DNA from: Georgenia sp. SYP-B2076
GTDB taxonomy: Bacteria > Actinomycetota > Actinomycetes > Actinomycetales > Actinomycetaceae
DNA: 64,000 nt
Reading direction: 5' to 3'
NCBI RefSeq assembly: GCF_003991205.1
Contig: NZ_RXOZ01000035.1
Location: 124,001-188,000 of the forward strand
Positions 49,001 to 57,405 of this stretch are shown here, piece by piece. The first letter of the stretch is position 1, and each line of letters opens with the position of its first letter. The notes beneath the pieces are model-generated. The model searched no databases. It saw only the letters and a program-made list of their open reading frames with translations, and was not told the origin of the DNA. The translations under genes and the position numbers were made by a program.

Positions 49001-50971
49001 TCACGTCACGGGGATCCGCCTGATCACCCCGACCGGGCGCGGCTCCTCCGTCAGCTCACCGACCGCGTCCTCGTCCGCCGTCGTGACGACCCGCGCGGCG
49101 GCGTCGAGCGCGTCCGAGAGGCTGTCCGCCAGCGCGATGCCGCGCATGCTCAGCGGGTATCCCGGCGGGGACGCGGGATCGACGTCCAGCGCCTGGCGAC
49201 CGTCCGCGTACGCCGTGAGCCACGCCGGCAGGACGGACATCAGCGCCCGGTACCGCACCCAGCGGTGGTTGTCCCAGCCCGTCGCTCTTGGCGCGCCGGG
49301 CGGGTAGCGCGGCTCGGTGAACTGCTCGACGATCACCATCCCGGCGGCGCGGCCGCGCCCGGCGAGCCGGGCGATCGTGGGCCCGTCCATGTTGAGGTTG
49401 ATCCCGCCCTCCCGCGGCGTCTGCAGCACCCGCACGATCCGGTCGCGGAACCCGGGGAAGTCGAGGTGGGAGCTGTCCTGCCAGTTGCGGGCCGTGTTCA
49501 GGGCGGCGCTGACGAACCCGACGACGGCGGGGAACCCCCGGTCGGGGATCTTCAGCAACGTCGGCGGCAGCCCTCGGCGGTTGGTCGTCGCGAGCTCGAC
49601 GTTCTCGCGCTCGTCCGCGGCCGGTGCGCGCCCGTCGGGGAACGGCCCGAGGGAGATGTCGAACGTGGGACGGGTCGGCAGCGGCGCGTCGAAGAGGTGG
49701 ACCGGGAAGTTCGAGCACAGGCCGCCGTCGGTGAACCACAGCTTGATGAATTCCAGGTCCGACGCCGGAGCTGTCGCGCCGTCGGCCGGCGCCGGCGCCG
49801 TCGCGCTCCGATGCCGCGCACCCGTGGAGGCCCGAAGGCCGCTGACCGTCCACAGCGGCACGGCCGAGATCAGCAGCGGGAAGCTGAGGGAGAGCCGGAC
49901 CGCCACGATGACGGGTAGGTGCTCGGGAGCAGGAAGACGGCGGAGCGCGGGTGAGTGCGTGGCGGCCAGCTCCTCCTCCCGCTGCCACGCCGCGGCGCCG
50001 TCACCCGCCGGCGGCGCGGCCGGCGGCGCGTCGACCAGTGCCCGCATGACGTGCGGCGGGAACAGCGTCGCCCAGGCCTCCGGGTCGTAGAAGAAGTGTC
50101 GCGCCTCCCACGGCATCTCGTACGGCCGGCCCTGGCTCAGGCACGTGCTGATCATCCGCAGGTCGACGCGCCGCTTTCGCCGCGAGACGTCGGCGCACTC
50201 GCTCGTGCCCGTCCACAGCTGACCGAAGCGGAGGGGGCAGTCGCGTGGGCCGATGCCGGCGAGGTCGTCAATGCGCTCCGCGAGCCAGTCGGTCAGCCCC
50301 GGATCTTGTCCGTCGGCCGAGAGACCGCGGCAGATGCCGAACAGGTTCTCCGGAACGTCCACCGTCAGCTGGCGGGTCAGCCGTGCGCCAATTCCCGCGA
50401 TCCAGCCGACGACGGCGATCACCAGCCCGGCCAGCACGAGGACCACCCCGGGCGCACCCCCCACGACGACGCCGTAGCCGACGAGCGCGGCGCCGGGCAG
50501 CACGCCGAGGAGCCCGGCCCACGGAAAGCACCGGACCAGGCACCCGAGCACGGCACCGAACCGGCCCACCCCTTCCCGAGCAGGGCCGGGACGGTCGTTG
50601 CCGGTGGCGGTCAGCAGCAGGCCGAGCAGCCGGCGTGTCGACCGCTCCGGCTGGAACAGGGCCGCGAGCCTGCCGTCCGAGAGGTCGGCGGGCAGCGCGT
50701 CGAGCCGGTCGAAGCCGCCCGAGGCGCGCCCGTGCTCGGCCGCGGCCCCGAGAGCCGCCCCGATCGCGCCGGCCGACGCCCCGCCCACGCCGCGCAGGCG
50801 GTACCTGGCCCCGATCGCCCTCAGCGCCCGCGGGTAGATGACCCCCGAGGTGATCCCGCCCTTCATGACGACGTCGCACATCGCCGTCGGCTCGGCCGAA
50901 CGCTGCTCCGGCGTGGGGCCGTGCGCCGCGTTCCCCCGAGAAGGATGGGGCGCGCATGGGGTGCTCGTCAT
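49001..50971 (-). CDS. Patatin-like phospholipase with a membrane hairpin
   Basis: This 656-residue protein has the patatin core in pieces: the oxyanion segment DVVMKGGITSGVIYPRAL (about 33-50), the nucleophile GGASAG (Ser 66), and the DGG dyad in FTDGGLCSNFPVHLFDAPL (Asp at about 414). Between Ser 66 and the dyad there is a large insert that includes two hydrophobic helices at about 138-170 and 173-196. It likely cleaves membrane lipids while anchored to the bilayer. AAGGAG lies before ATG 50971; the longer frame to 51034 is not supported. The C-terminal about 200 residues are unassigned. Confidence 0.88.
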   Translation of the reverse strand: MTSTPCAPHPSRGNAAHGPTPEQRSAEPTAMCDVVMKGGITSGVIYPRALRAIGARYRLRGVGGASAGAIGAALGAAAEHGRASGGFDRLDALPADLSDGRLAALFQPERSTRRLLGLLLTATGNDRPGPAREGVGRFGAVLGCLVRCFPWAGLLGVLPGAALVGYGVVVGGAPGVVLVLAGLVIAVVGWIAGIGARLTRQLTVDVPENLFGICRGLSADGQDPGLTDWLAERIDDLAGIGPRDCPLRFGQLWTGTSECADVSRRKRRVDLRMISTCLSQGRPYEMPWEARHFFYDPEAWATLFPPHVMRALVDAPPAAPPAGDGAAAWQREEELAATHSPALRRLPAPEHLPVIVAVRLSLSFPLLISAVPLWTVSGLRASTGARHRSATAPAPADGATAPASDLEFIKLWFTDGGLCSNFPVHLFDAPLPTRPTFDISLGPFPDGRAPAADERENVELATTNRRGLPPTLLKIPDRGFPAVVGFVSAALNTARNWQDSSHLDFPGFRDRIVRVLQTPREGGINLNMDGPTIARLAGRGRAAGMVIVEQFTEPRYPPGAPRATGWDNHRWVRYRALMSVLPAWLTAYADGRQALDVDPASPPGYPLSMRGIALADSLSDALDAAARVVTTADEDAVGELTEEPRPVGVIRRIPVT

Positions 50972-51237
50972 CGGGACTCCTTCCGGCCACGGCCGCCGCA
51001 CAGCGAGGGCCACTGAGCGCCTCCGCGGCGCCACGCCGCTGCCCGCCTCCGCGCGCCGCCACGCCGCTGCCCGCCTCGCCTTTCAGCGTCCTCGGCGCCC
51101 GCGCCGCCCGTCAAGCACGATGCGCGTCGTCGCCCGCCGCACGCGTCGGCGTCGCCCTCGGCGTGCGCCCGCCCGCCGACGCTCGTAACGTCGGAGCACA
51201 CCCGCAGAGCCACGATGACGAGGCACCGGGAGGCGCC

Positions 51238-51522
51238 ATGGCCTCGAAGAGCCACACAACCACGGACCACGACGAGATCCGCAGGTGGGTGGAGGAGCAC
51301 GACGGCAAGCCGGCCAGCGTGCGTGGCACGGAGAGGTCCGGCGAACCCGGCGTGCTGCGCATCGACTTCCCCGGCGGCGCCGGGCAGATGGAGCTCGAGC
51401 ACATCAGCTGGGACGACTGGTTCGCGAAGTTCGACGACGGGTCGCTCGCGTTCCTCTACCAGGAACAGAAAGCCGACGGCTCGGACAGCACCTTCTTCAA
51501 GCTCGTCTCGCGTGAGGGGTGA
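51238..51522 (+). CDS. Small conserved actinobacterial protein
   Basis: The 94-residue protein reads TDHDEIRRWVEEHDGKPASV, then LRIDFPGGAGQMELEHISW and DDWFAKFDDGSLAFLYQEQ, and ends FFKLVSREG. I recognise this layout from small actinobacterial proteins with a helical start and a DUF-type beta fold, sometimes misnamed as glucan branching enzyme. Function is unknown. GGGAGG precedes ATG 51238. It is followed 68 bases later by another small conserved gene, and both could be stress-linked. Confidence 0.8.
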   Translation: MASKSHTTTDHDEIRRWVEEHDGKPASVRGTERSGEPGVLRIDFPGGAGQMELEHISWDDWFAKFDDGSLAFLYQEQKADGSDSTFFKLVSREG

Positions 51523-51590
51523 TGGCCCCGCCACAGACGGCACCAGGCACGACACGCGACCGACCCGCACCCAACCCCAAGGAGAATGTC

Positions 51591-51827
51591 ATGAGCAGCA
51601 GCGAGACCGGTGACGTCACCGGGACCAAGGACAAGGACTACAACATCATTTGGTTCACCGAGCAGTGCCTTTCGAACGCCCTGCGCCTGGAGACCTACGT
51701 CAAGGACGCCGAGCGGGACGGGGACAACGAGCTCGCCGAATTCTTCCGCCGGGCACAGGCGGACAGCCGCAAGGGGGCCGAGAAGGGCAAGCAGATGCTC
51801 GCCAGCCGCTTCGGGGGCCGGAGCTGA
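51591..51827 (+). CDS. Small conserved helical protein
   Basis: This 78-residue acidic, mostly helical protein contains KDKDYNIIWFTEQCLSNALR, LETYVKDAERDGDNELAEFF and RRAQADSRKGAEKGKQMLA. I recognise it as a common small actinobacterial protein without a known function. The start is ATG 51591 with AAGGAG 7 bases upstream; a longer frame from 51519 runs back through the previous stop region. It lies in the same direction as the preceding gene, so they may form a two-gene unit. Confidence 0.82.
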   Translation: MSSSETGDVTGTKDKDYNIIWFTEQCLSNALRLETYVKDAERDGDNELAEFFRRAQADSRKGAEKGKQMLASRFGGRS

Positions 51828-51883
51828 GCCCGTACCGGCCCACCCGGTAGCCGCACATACAGGTCGCCGCCGGGACCCCCGGT

Positions 51884-51937
51884 GACGCAGTGCCCCGCCA
51901 CCTCACCGGCGACGCGGTGCCCCGCCACCTCACCGGC
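51884..51937. repeat. 27-bp tandem repeat, 2 copies
   Basis: Two 27-bp units with the core GTGCCCCGCCACCTCACCGG (51884-51910, 51911-51937) differ at one base. They lie in the leader of the SDR gene. Confidence 0.85.
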
Positions 51938-51970
51938 GGCGGGGCACCCGACCGAGACGGAGGTCGACGC

Positions 51971-52804
51971 ATGGCCGCTTCACCCAGCCCCACCGAGGCA
52001 CCCGCCGCCGCCGCGCCCCGGCGGGTCATCGTCACGGGCGCCGACTCCGGCATCGGCAAGGCGGTCGCCGTCACCCTGGCCGGCCACGGCCGCCAGATCG
52101 GCATCACCTGGCACAGCGACGCCGACGGCGCCGCGCGCACGGGCGAGGAGGTCGAGCACCACGGCGCCAAGGCGCACGTGCGCCACCTCGACCTGACCCG
52201 GCCCGAGGAGGGCGCCGCCGTGGTGGACGAGCTGGCAGCGACGATGGGCGGCCTGGACACGCTGGTCCTGTGCTCCGGCACCGGCACCGCCACCCTGCTG
52301 ATGGAGATGGACTACGCGCGCTGGCGGGAGGTCGTCTCGGTGGATCTCGACGGCGCCTTCTGCTGTCTGCAGGCCGGCGCGAGGCACATGGTCGACGGCG
52401 GACGCGGCGGCCGGATCGTCGCGATCACCTCCGTCCACGAGCACGCCCCGCGGGTGGGCGCGGCGCCCTATTGCGCCGCGAAGGGCGGCCTCGGGCTGCT
52501 GGTCAAGGTCGCCGCCCTCGAGCTCGCCGAGCACGGCATCACCGTCAACGCCGTCGCGCCCGGCGAGATCGCCACCCCGATGACCGGCCAGGAGGACGAG
52601 TCGGTGCTCGTGGGCAAGGAGCGCCCTGGCATCCCGGTGGCGCGCCCCGGGGACGCGCGCGAGGTCGCCGCCGTCGTCGCGTTCCTGTGCGGGCCGGACG
52701 CCGGGTACGTCAACGGCGCGTCCTGGCTCGTCGACGGCGGGATGCTCCAGATGGGCCCGCAGGCCGGCTCGCACCTGACCAGCAACGACTGGCGGCGGCC
52801 GTAA
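51971..52804 (+). CDS. Short-chain dehydrogenase/reductase
   Basis: The 277-residue SDR has the cofactor motif VTGADSGIGKAVAVTLAG (TGxxxGIG), LCSGTGTAT, the catalytic Ser of IVAITSVHEHAPR, and YCAAKGGLGLL (YxxxK). The end GYVNGASWLVDGGMLQMGPQ is the usual SDR C-terminus. It likely reduces a carbonyl with NADPH, the acidic residue after the second strand (WHSDADG) being compatible with either cofactor. GGAGG precedes ATG 51971. It is followed by an LLM oxidoreductase after 35 bases, so the two are probably an operon. Confidence 0.92.
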   Translation: MAASPSPTEAPAAAAPRRVIVTGADSGIGKAVAVTLAGHGRQIGITWHSDADGAARTGEEVEHHGAKAHVRHLDLTRPEEGAAVVDELAATMGGLDTLVLCSGTGTATLLMEMDYARWREVVSVDLDGAFCCLQAGARHMVDGGRGGRIVAITSVHEHAPRVGAAPYCAAKGGLGLLVKVAALELAEHGITVNAVAPGEIATPMTGQEDESVLVGKERPGIPVARPGDAREVAAVVAFLCGPDAGYVNGASWLVDGGMLQMGPQAGSHLTSNDWRRP

Positions 52805-52839
52805 AGGCCCGTCGCACGTGCGGGGGACAGAGAGGCGTG

Positions 52840-53832
52840 ATGACGGTCAAGGTCGACATCCGGGTGCCCGTGGGCCGCCCGGTGCCCGAGGTCGTGGACT
52901 TCATCGCCTCGTGCGAGGACGCGGGCTTCCACGGTGTCGGTGTGCACGACCACCACCACTCCGGGCGGGACGTCTACGTCACGCTCGCGGCGGCCGCGGT
53001 CCGGACCACCCGGCTCGCGCTCTACCCGGCGACCACCAACCCGGTGACCCGGCACCCGCTGGTGCTCGCGGCTACCGCCAACGCCCTGACGGAGCTCGCG
53101 CCCGGGCGGGTGCTCCTCACCCTCGCGCCCGGCTTCCTCTCGGTGGAGAAGGCGGGCAAGCCGCAGGCGAGGCGCCAACAGCTGGGCGAGGTCGTCTTGG
53201 CGGTGCGCCAGCTCCTCGCCGGGAGACCGGCGGTGGTCGACGGCGCCGAGCTGCGCATGAACAACCCCGCGACGCCGACCGCGAAGGTCTTCGTCCTCGC
53301 CTCCGGGCCCAAGATGCTCGAGCTCGCCGGCGAGGTCGCCGACGGCGTCCTCATGCTGGTCGGGCTCCACCCGGCGGCGGTCGAGGCCGCCCGCGGCCAC
53401 GTCCGTGCGGGGCTGGAGCGCGCGGGGCGCGTCCGGGGGGAGGTCGAGGAGGTCCTCATCGTCCCGACGGCGGTGGAGCCCTACGAGGCGGCGCGCGAGT
53501 GGCCGCGGCGATGGTTCCGGCCCGGCAAGTCGTTCCTGACCTATCCCAGCGCGTCCAACCTTCACTGGCTGCGCATCGCCGGGATCGACATCGCCGACGA
53601 CCACCGGCCCGAAAACCTCTCCCCGGCGGTCGCGGCCCAGGTCTGTGACGCGTTCGGCCTCTTCGGGCCGCCGGAGCACTGCGCCGAGCGCCTGCTCCGC
53701 GCGCAGCGGGAGACCGGCGTCGAGCACGTGTTCTTCTTCCCCTCGCACACCGCCGACAGCGGCTACGACCTCCCCGCCAGTGATGTCGCCGCCTTCCGGG
53801 ACGTCATCGGCCCCCGGCTCGCAGCGGGCTGA
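52840..53832 (+). CDS. LLM-class F420-dependent-type oxidoreductase
   Basis: This 330-residue enzyme has the luciferase-like TIM barrel: VKVDIRVPVGRPVPEVVDFI at the start, then FHGVGVHDHHHSGRDVYVT, LALYPATTNPVTRHPLVLAA and GRVLLTLAPGF. This order resembles methylene-H4MPT reductase-like F420 enzymes more than bacterial luciferase. The C-terminus holds GVEHVFFFPSHTADSGYDLP. The cofactor choice (F420 or FMN) is inference. ATG 52840 follows GAGAGG. It is downstream of the SDR. Confidence 0.88.
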   Translation: MTVKVDIRVPVGRPVPEVVDFIASCEDAGFHGVGVHDHHHSGRDVYVTLAAAAVRTTRLALYPATTNPVTRHPLVLAATANALTELAPGRVLLTLAPGFLSVEKAGKPQARRQQLGEVVLAVRQLLAGRPAVVDGAELRMNNPATPTAKVFVLASGPKMLELAGEVADGVLMLVGLHPAAVEAARGHVRAGLERAGRVRGEVEEVLIVPTAVEPYEAAREWPRRWFRPGKSFLTYPSASNLHWLRIAGIDIADDHRPENLSPAVAAQVCDAFGLFGPPEHCAERLLRAQRETGVEHVFFFPSHTADSGYDLPASDVAAFRDVIGPRLAAG

Positions 53833-54023
53833 CGACGGCGGAGCCCGGTCGTCCCCACTGGTGCGCACTGCGGGCGCCGGTCTGTCGGCGGGGCGTGTCA
53901 TCCTGCAGGTGAGGGACCACCATGGACCGCGTGGCAGCTCGGCCGGCGCCGCCTCCGGCGGGCGGAGCGGCACACGGGCCGCGGCGCCACCCCGAACCTG
54001 AGCCCCGACCGGAAGGACCAGAG

Positions 54024-55073
54024 ATGGCACCACCTCACGCCGACAAGAAGCGCATCGGGTTCCTCAGCTTCGGCCACTGGCAGCCGATCCCCGGCTCGCA
54101 GACGCACACGCCGAGCGACGCCCTCCTGCAGACCATCGACCTCGCGGTCGCGGCGGAGGAGCTCGGCATCGACGGCGCCTACATCCGCGTGCACCACTTC
54201 GCCCGCCAGCTGGCCTCGCCGTTCCCGCTCCTCGCCGCCATCGCGGCACGCACCACCCGCATCGAGATGGGCACCGCCGTCATCGACATGCGCTACGAAA
54301 ACCCCCTGTACATGGCGGAGGAGGCCGCGGCCACCGACCTCATCAGCGGCGGCCGCCTTCAGCTCGGTGTCAGTCGCGGCTCCCCGGAGCCGGCGATGCG
54401 TGGCTCCGAGTCCTTCGGGTACGTCCCGGAGGAGGGCCAGAGCGACGCCGACCTCGCCCGGGCCCACACTGCCCTCTTCCGGGCCGCGATCGCGGGCGCG
54501 CCCGTGGTGCGCGCCAACCCTCAGATGACGGGCTCCGCCGGCGTCCTCGGCATCCAGCCGCAGTCGCCCGGGCTCGCGGACCGCATCTGGTGGGGGTCCG
54601 GCACGCGTCAGACCGCCCGGTGGGCCGCCGAGCGGGGGATGAACCTCATGAGTTCGACGCTGCTGAGCGAGGACACGGGCGTGCCCTTCGACGAGCTCCA
54701 GGCCGAGCAGATCGCCCTGTACCGCGAGGCCTGGACGCATGCGGGGCACGCCCGGGAGCCGCGCGTCTCGGTGAGCCGCAGCGTCATCCCGATCACCACC
54801 GACGTCGACCGCCGCTACTTCGGCATCCGGTCGGCAGAGAACGAGGACCAGGTGGGCAACCTCGAGGGGGTGCGAGCCCGGTTCGGGAAGAGCTACACGG
54901 GGGAGCCAGACGTCGTCGCCGAGCAGCTGAGCCAGGACGCGGCGGTCCAGGCCGCCGACACGGTCCTGCTCACGGTCCCCAACCAGCTCGGCGTCGACTA
55001 CAACGTGCACCTGCTGGAGTCGATCGCGCGCCACGTGGCCCCGGCCATCGGGTGGGCGCCGGCCCGTGCCTGA
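54024..55073 (+). CDS. LLM-class flavin-dependent oxidoreductase (alkanal monooxygenase-like)
   Basis: The 349-residue protein has the luciferase-family core: RIGFLSFGHWQPIPG, AAEELGIDGAYIRVHHFARQ, RTTRIEMGTAVIDMRYENPL and DLISGGRLQLGVSRGSPEPA. It is closer to FMN-dependent flavin monooxygenases than the enzyme at 52840. ATG 54024 has GGAAGGA upstream; an open frame from 53922 is unsupported. It is likely a FMNH2-dependent oxidase of unknown substrate. The gene ends at a hairpin facing the next, convergent gene. Confidence 0.88.
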   Translation: MAPPHADKKRIGFLSFGHWQPIPGSQTHTPSDALLQTIDLAVAAEELGIDGAYIRVHHFARQLASPFPLLAAIAARTTRIEMGTAVIDMRYENPLYMAEEAAATDLISGGRLQLGVSRGSPEPAMRGSESFGYVPEEGQSDADLARAHTALFRAAIAGAPVVRANPQMTGSAGVLGIQPQSPGLADRIWWGSGTRQTARWAAERGMNLMSSTLLSEDTGVPFDELQAEQIALYREAWTHAGHAREPRVSVSRSVIPITTDVDRRYFGIRSAENEDQVGNLEGVRARFGKSYTGEPDVVAEQLSQDAAVQAADTVLLTVPNQLGVDYNVHLLESIARHVAPAIGWAPARA

Positions 55074-55159
55074 TCGCAGCAGTCCGGGGCTGAGCGCCGC
55101 CGTCCGAGCCTGACCGCCCAGCCGTCGGGGGCGCCGCGCCGCCGCCCGGCCGCCGCCGC

Positions 55160-55189
55160 GGGCCGCGCGCTACAGGGAGCGCGCGGCCC
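55160..55189. terminator. Hairpin across the stop codon of the amidotransferase gene
   Basis: A 12-bp perfect stem (GGGCCGCGCGCT / AGCGCGCGGCCC) with loop ACAGGG includes the stop codon (55170-55172) and the last codons of the minus-strand gene. It lies 86 bases after the LLM gene stop on the plus strand, so it can terminate both. Confidence 0.75.
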
Positions 55190-56015
55190 CGACCGGCCGG
55201 AACCGGTGCATCTCGGCGTGGCCGTCCGGCCGCACGAGCCCCCACCTGGACTCCGGCACCTCGTGCCACGCCCCGGGGAGGTCCCGCAGCGGCTCGGAGA
55301 CGATCATCCGGCTCTCGTCGCTGAGCCGGTCCAGCACCGGCAGCTCGGGGTGCAGGAGCCGCATCGTGGTGACGTCGGTGGAGTAGAACAGGGTCCGCGT
55401 GCGACGCACGCTCGAGTACCGGAACGCCCAGATCGACGAGCCGTCGGTGGTCGCCACGGTCATCTGGACGGGGTGCCTCACCTGGTGGCGGCGGGCGACG
55501 TCCTCGACGAGGCCGACCGCCCGCTCGACGGCCGCCGGGGGATCGTCGGCCAGGCCGAACGTGAGCGCGAGGAAGAAGAGCACCTCCGAGTCGGTCGACC
55601 CCTCGATGTCGGGGAACAGGGCCGGGTCGACTGCCGAGACGAGGTCACGCTTGAGGCGGTGGAAGCCGGTGATGCCGCCGTTGTGCATCCAGAGCCACCG
55701 GCCATGACGGAACGGGTGGCAGTTGCTGCGCTGCACGGGGGAGCCCGTCGAGGCGCGGATGTGCGCGAAGAACAACGGCGTGCGGACCTGGCTGGCGACC
55801 TCGCGCAGGTTCAGGTCGTTCCAGGCCGGCTCGATGCTCTTGAACACAGCGGGCACGGGCCCCTCGCCGTACCAGCCGAGTCCGAACCCGTCCCCGTTCG
55901 TCGTCGTGGCACCGAGCCGGGAGTGCAGGCTCTGGTCGATGAGGGAGTGCGTCGGCTTGAACAGCAGCTCCTCGGCCAGGATCACGGACCCGCAGTAGGC
56001 CAGCCAACGGCACAT
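55170..56015 (-). CDS. Class II glutamine amidotransferase (EgtC/YafJ-like)
   Basis: This 281-residue Ntn-hydrolase starts MCRWLAYCGS, so Cys 2 becomes the N-terminal nucleophile after Met removal. Other signatures are NGDGFGLGWYGEG, FFAHIRASTGSPVQRSNCHP and MHNGGITGFHRLK. It resembles the YafJ and EgtC (gamma-glutamyl hercynylcysteine hydrolase) group. The rest of the ergothioneine pathway (egtB, egtD) is not nearby, so an EgtC role is only possible. A GGGGAGGG site precedes ATG 56015. The gene stands alone on the minus strand. Confidence 0.9.
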   Translation of the reverse strand: MCRWLAYCGSVILAEELLFKPTHSLIDQSLHSRLGATTTNGDGFGLGWYGEGPVPAVFKSIEPAWNDLNLREVASQVRTPLFFAHIRASTGSPVQRSNCHPFRHGRWLWMHNGGITGFHRLKRDLVSAVDPALFPDIEGSTDSEVLFFLALTFGLADDPPAAVERAVGLVEDVARRHQVRHPVQMTVATTDGSSIWAFRYSSVRRTRTLFYSTDVTTMRLLHPELPVLDRLSDESRMIVSEPLRDLPGAWHEVPESRWGLVRPDGHAEMHRFRPVGAARSL

Positions 56016-56125
56016 CGTTCCCTCCCCTTCACGGATGGGGCCAGTACAGCGGTTCCCCCACCGCACCGCACCACGGGGCGCGCAGGGTGCCCTGTCGACG
56101 GGAGCAGGCGCGCGACGTCGGCGGC

Positions 56126-56842
56126 TCAGGCCTGCGGACGTGCGGTGAGCGGCGCGCCCAGCGCGAGCTCGGCGGCCCGCAGGGCGTGGACGTGCATGGA
56201 GTCGATGAGCGGCAGCGGGCTGTCACCGGGCTTGATGAGGAGCTCGATCTCGGTGCACGCGAGCACGACCGCTTCGGCGCCCGCGCGGGCGAGGGACGCG
56301 AGCACCCGGGCGTACGCCTGGCGCGAGGTGTCGGTGACGATGCCCTGGGTGAGCTCGTCCCAGATGACGCGGTCGATCATCTCCCGGTCCTCCGGCGCGG
56401 GGACGGTCGTGGCGACGCCGTGGCGGGCGAGCCGGTCCGCGTAGAACGGCTCCGACATGACCCACCGGGTCCCCACCAGCCCGAGCGTCCGGCACCCCTT
56501 GGACGTTGCTGCGGCTCCTACGGCGTCGCCGATGTGCAGCAGGGGCACCCCGATCGAGGCCTCCACCGCGTCGGCGACTTTGTGCATGAGGTTCGTGCCG
56601 ATCAGGACGAAGTCCGCCCCCGCGGCCTCGAGCCGGACCGCCGCGTCGGACAGCAGCTCACCCGCGCCCGCCCAGTCCTCACGCTCCTGGAGGTCGCGCA
56701 CCTCCTGGAAGTCCAGGGAGGACAGCACGATCCGCGCGGAGTGGTGTCCCCCGAGGCGGCGCTGCACCTCGGCGTTGATGACCCGGTAGTACTCGGCCGT
56801 CGAGTACCAGCTCATGCCCCCGATGATGCCGATCGTCTGCAT
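56126..56842 (-). CDS. Aspartate/glutamate racemase-family protein
   Basis: The 238-residue protein is of the Asp/Glu/hydantoin racemase superfamily, YgeA-like: QTIGIIGGMSWYSTAEYYRV at the start, ARIVLSSLDFQEV, FVLIGTNLMHKVADAVE (first catalytic region) and LACTEIELLI (second catalytic region with Cys). The first region has GTN where classic two-Cys racemases have a Cys, which matches the broad-specificity YgeA subgroup. It may interconvert L- and D-amino acids for cell-wall or signalling use. GGGAGGGAC precedes the ATG. Confidence 0.88.
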   Translation of the reverse strand: MQTIGIIGGMSWYSTAEYYRVINAEVQRRLGGHHSARIVLSSLDFQEVRDLQEREDWAGAGELLSDAAVRLEAAGADFVLIGTNLMHKVADAVEASIGVPLLHIGDAVGAAATSKGCRTLGLVGTRWVMSEPFYADRLARHGVATTVPAPEDREMIDRVIWDELTQGIVTDTSRQAYARVLASLARAGAEAVVLACTEIELLIKPGDSPLPLIDSMHVHALRAAELALGAPLTARPQA

Positions 56843-57084
56843 GGTCGTCCCTCCCGAGGCGGGTCGCGGCTATGGCTCCATGCTCCGCCACGCGAACCGC
56901 TGAGGGAATGCTCGCGCCCACCGGCGTCGCCCCGAGGCGGCCTGCGACGGCGGTGCCGGGCTGCCCCGCCACACCGGGCAAGGGGCTCGGCCGTCCGGCC
57001 GGTGCAGCCGTCGCGGTGTGTGTCATTGGCGACAGTCGGTGCCGTCACGTTCCCATCGGCTTGGCGGGGGAGGACCATGAAGGA

Positions 57085-57321
57085 ATGGCCACCACTCACA
57101 CCGGAAACCGTCCGTTCCTGAAGAACAGCCCGTTCAACGCCGCCCGGGAGGCCGCAGAGGCCAAGTTCGTCCCGATCCCCGTCGGTGAGCAGGTGCTCCA
57201 CGAGCGTCACGGTCTCGGCAAGGTGGTCGCGCTGGACGGCCCGCGCGCGGTCATCGTCGACTTCGGCGGCGGCAACCGTCGCCGGGTGCAGCTCGACTCC
57301 GCCAAGCTCGAGGTGCTCTGA
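57085..57321 (+). CDS. Small SH3/Tudor-like domain protein
   Basis: This 78-residue protein has a basic N-terminal segment and one compact beta domain: GEQVLHERHGLGKVVALDGP and RAVIVDFGGGNRRRVQLDSA, ending KLEVL. The fold resembles the C-terminal Tudor-like domain of PcrA/UvrD helicases and the RNA-polymerase-interacting domain of CarD (VLHxRxGLGxVV pattern). It may bind nucleic acid or RNA polymerase. The start at 57085 has GAAGGA directly before it, an unusual spacing, and GGGGGAGGA 11 bases up. Function unknown. Confidence 0.75.
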   Translation: MATTHTGNRPFLKNSPFNAAREAAEAKFVPIPVGEQVLHERHGLGKVVALDGPRAVIVDFGGGNRRRVQLDSAKLEVL

Positions 57322-57405
57322 CACCGCTGCCGGTGGGCCGCGTCCGGCGGCCCCACCACCCCCGCGACTGGTGACGCCGCCGCCCGGCGCGCGAGAATGC
57401 TCGGC

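Noticed and set aside
56087-57121. Plus-strand frame opposite the racemase gene
   Set aside because: It is an antisense shadow with His/Asp/Arg/Val-rich composition and no motif.
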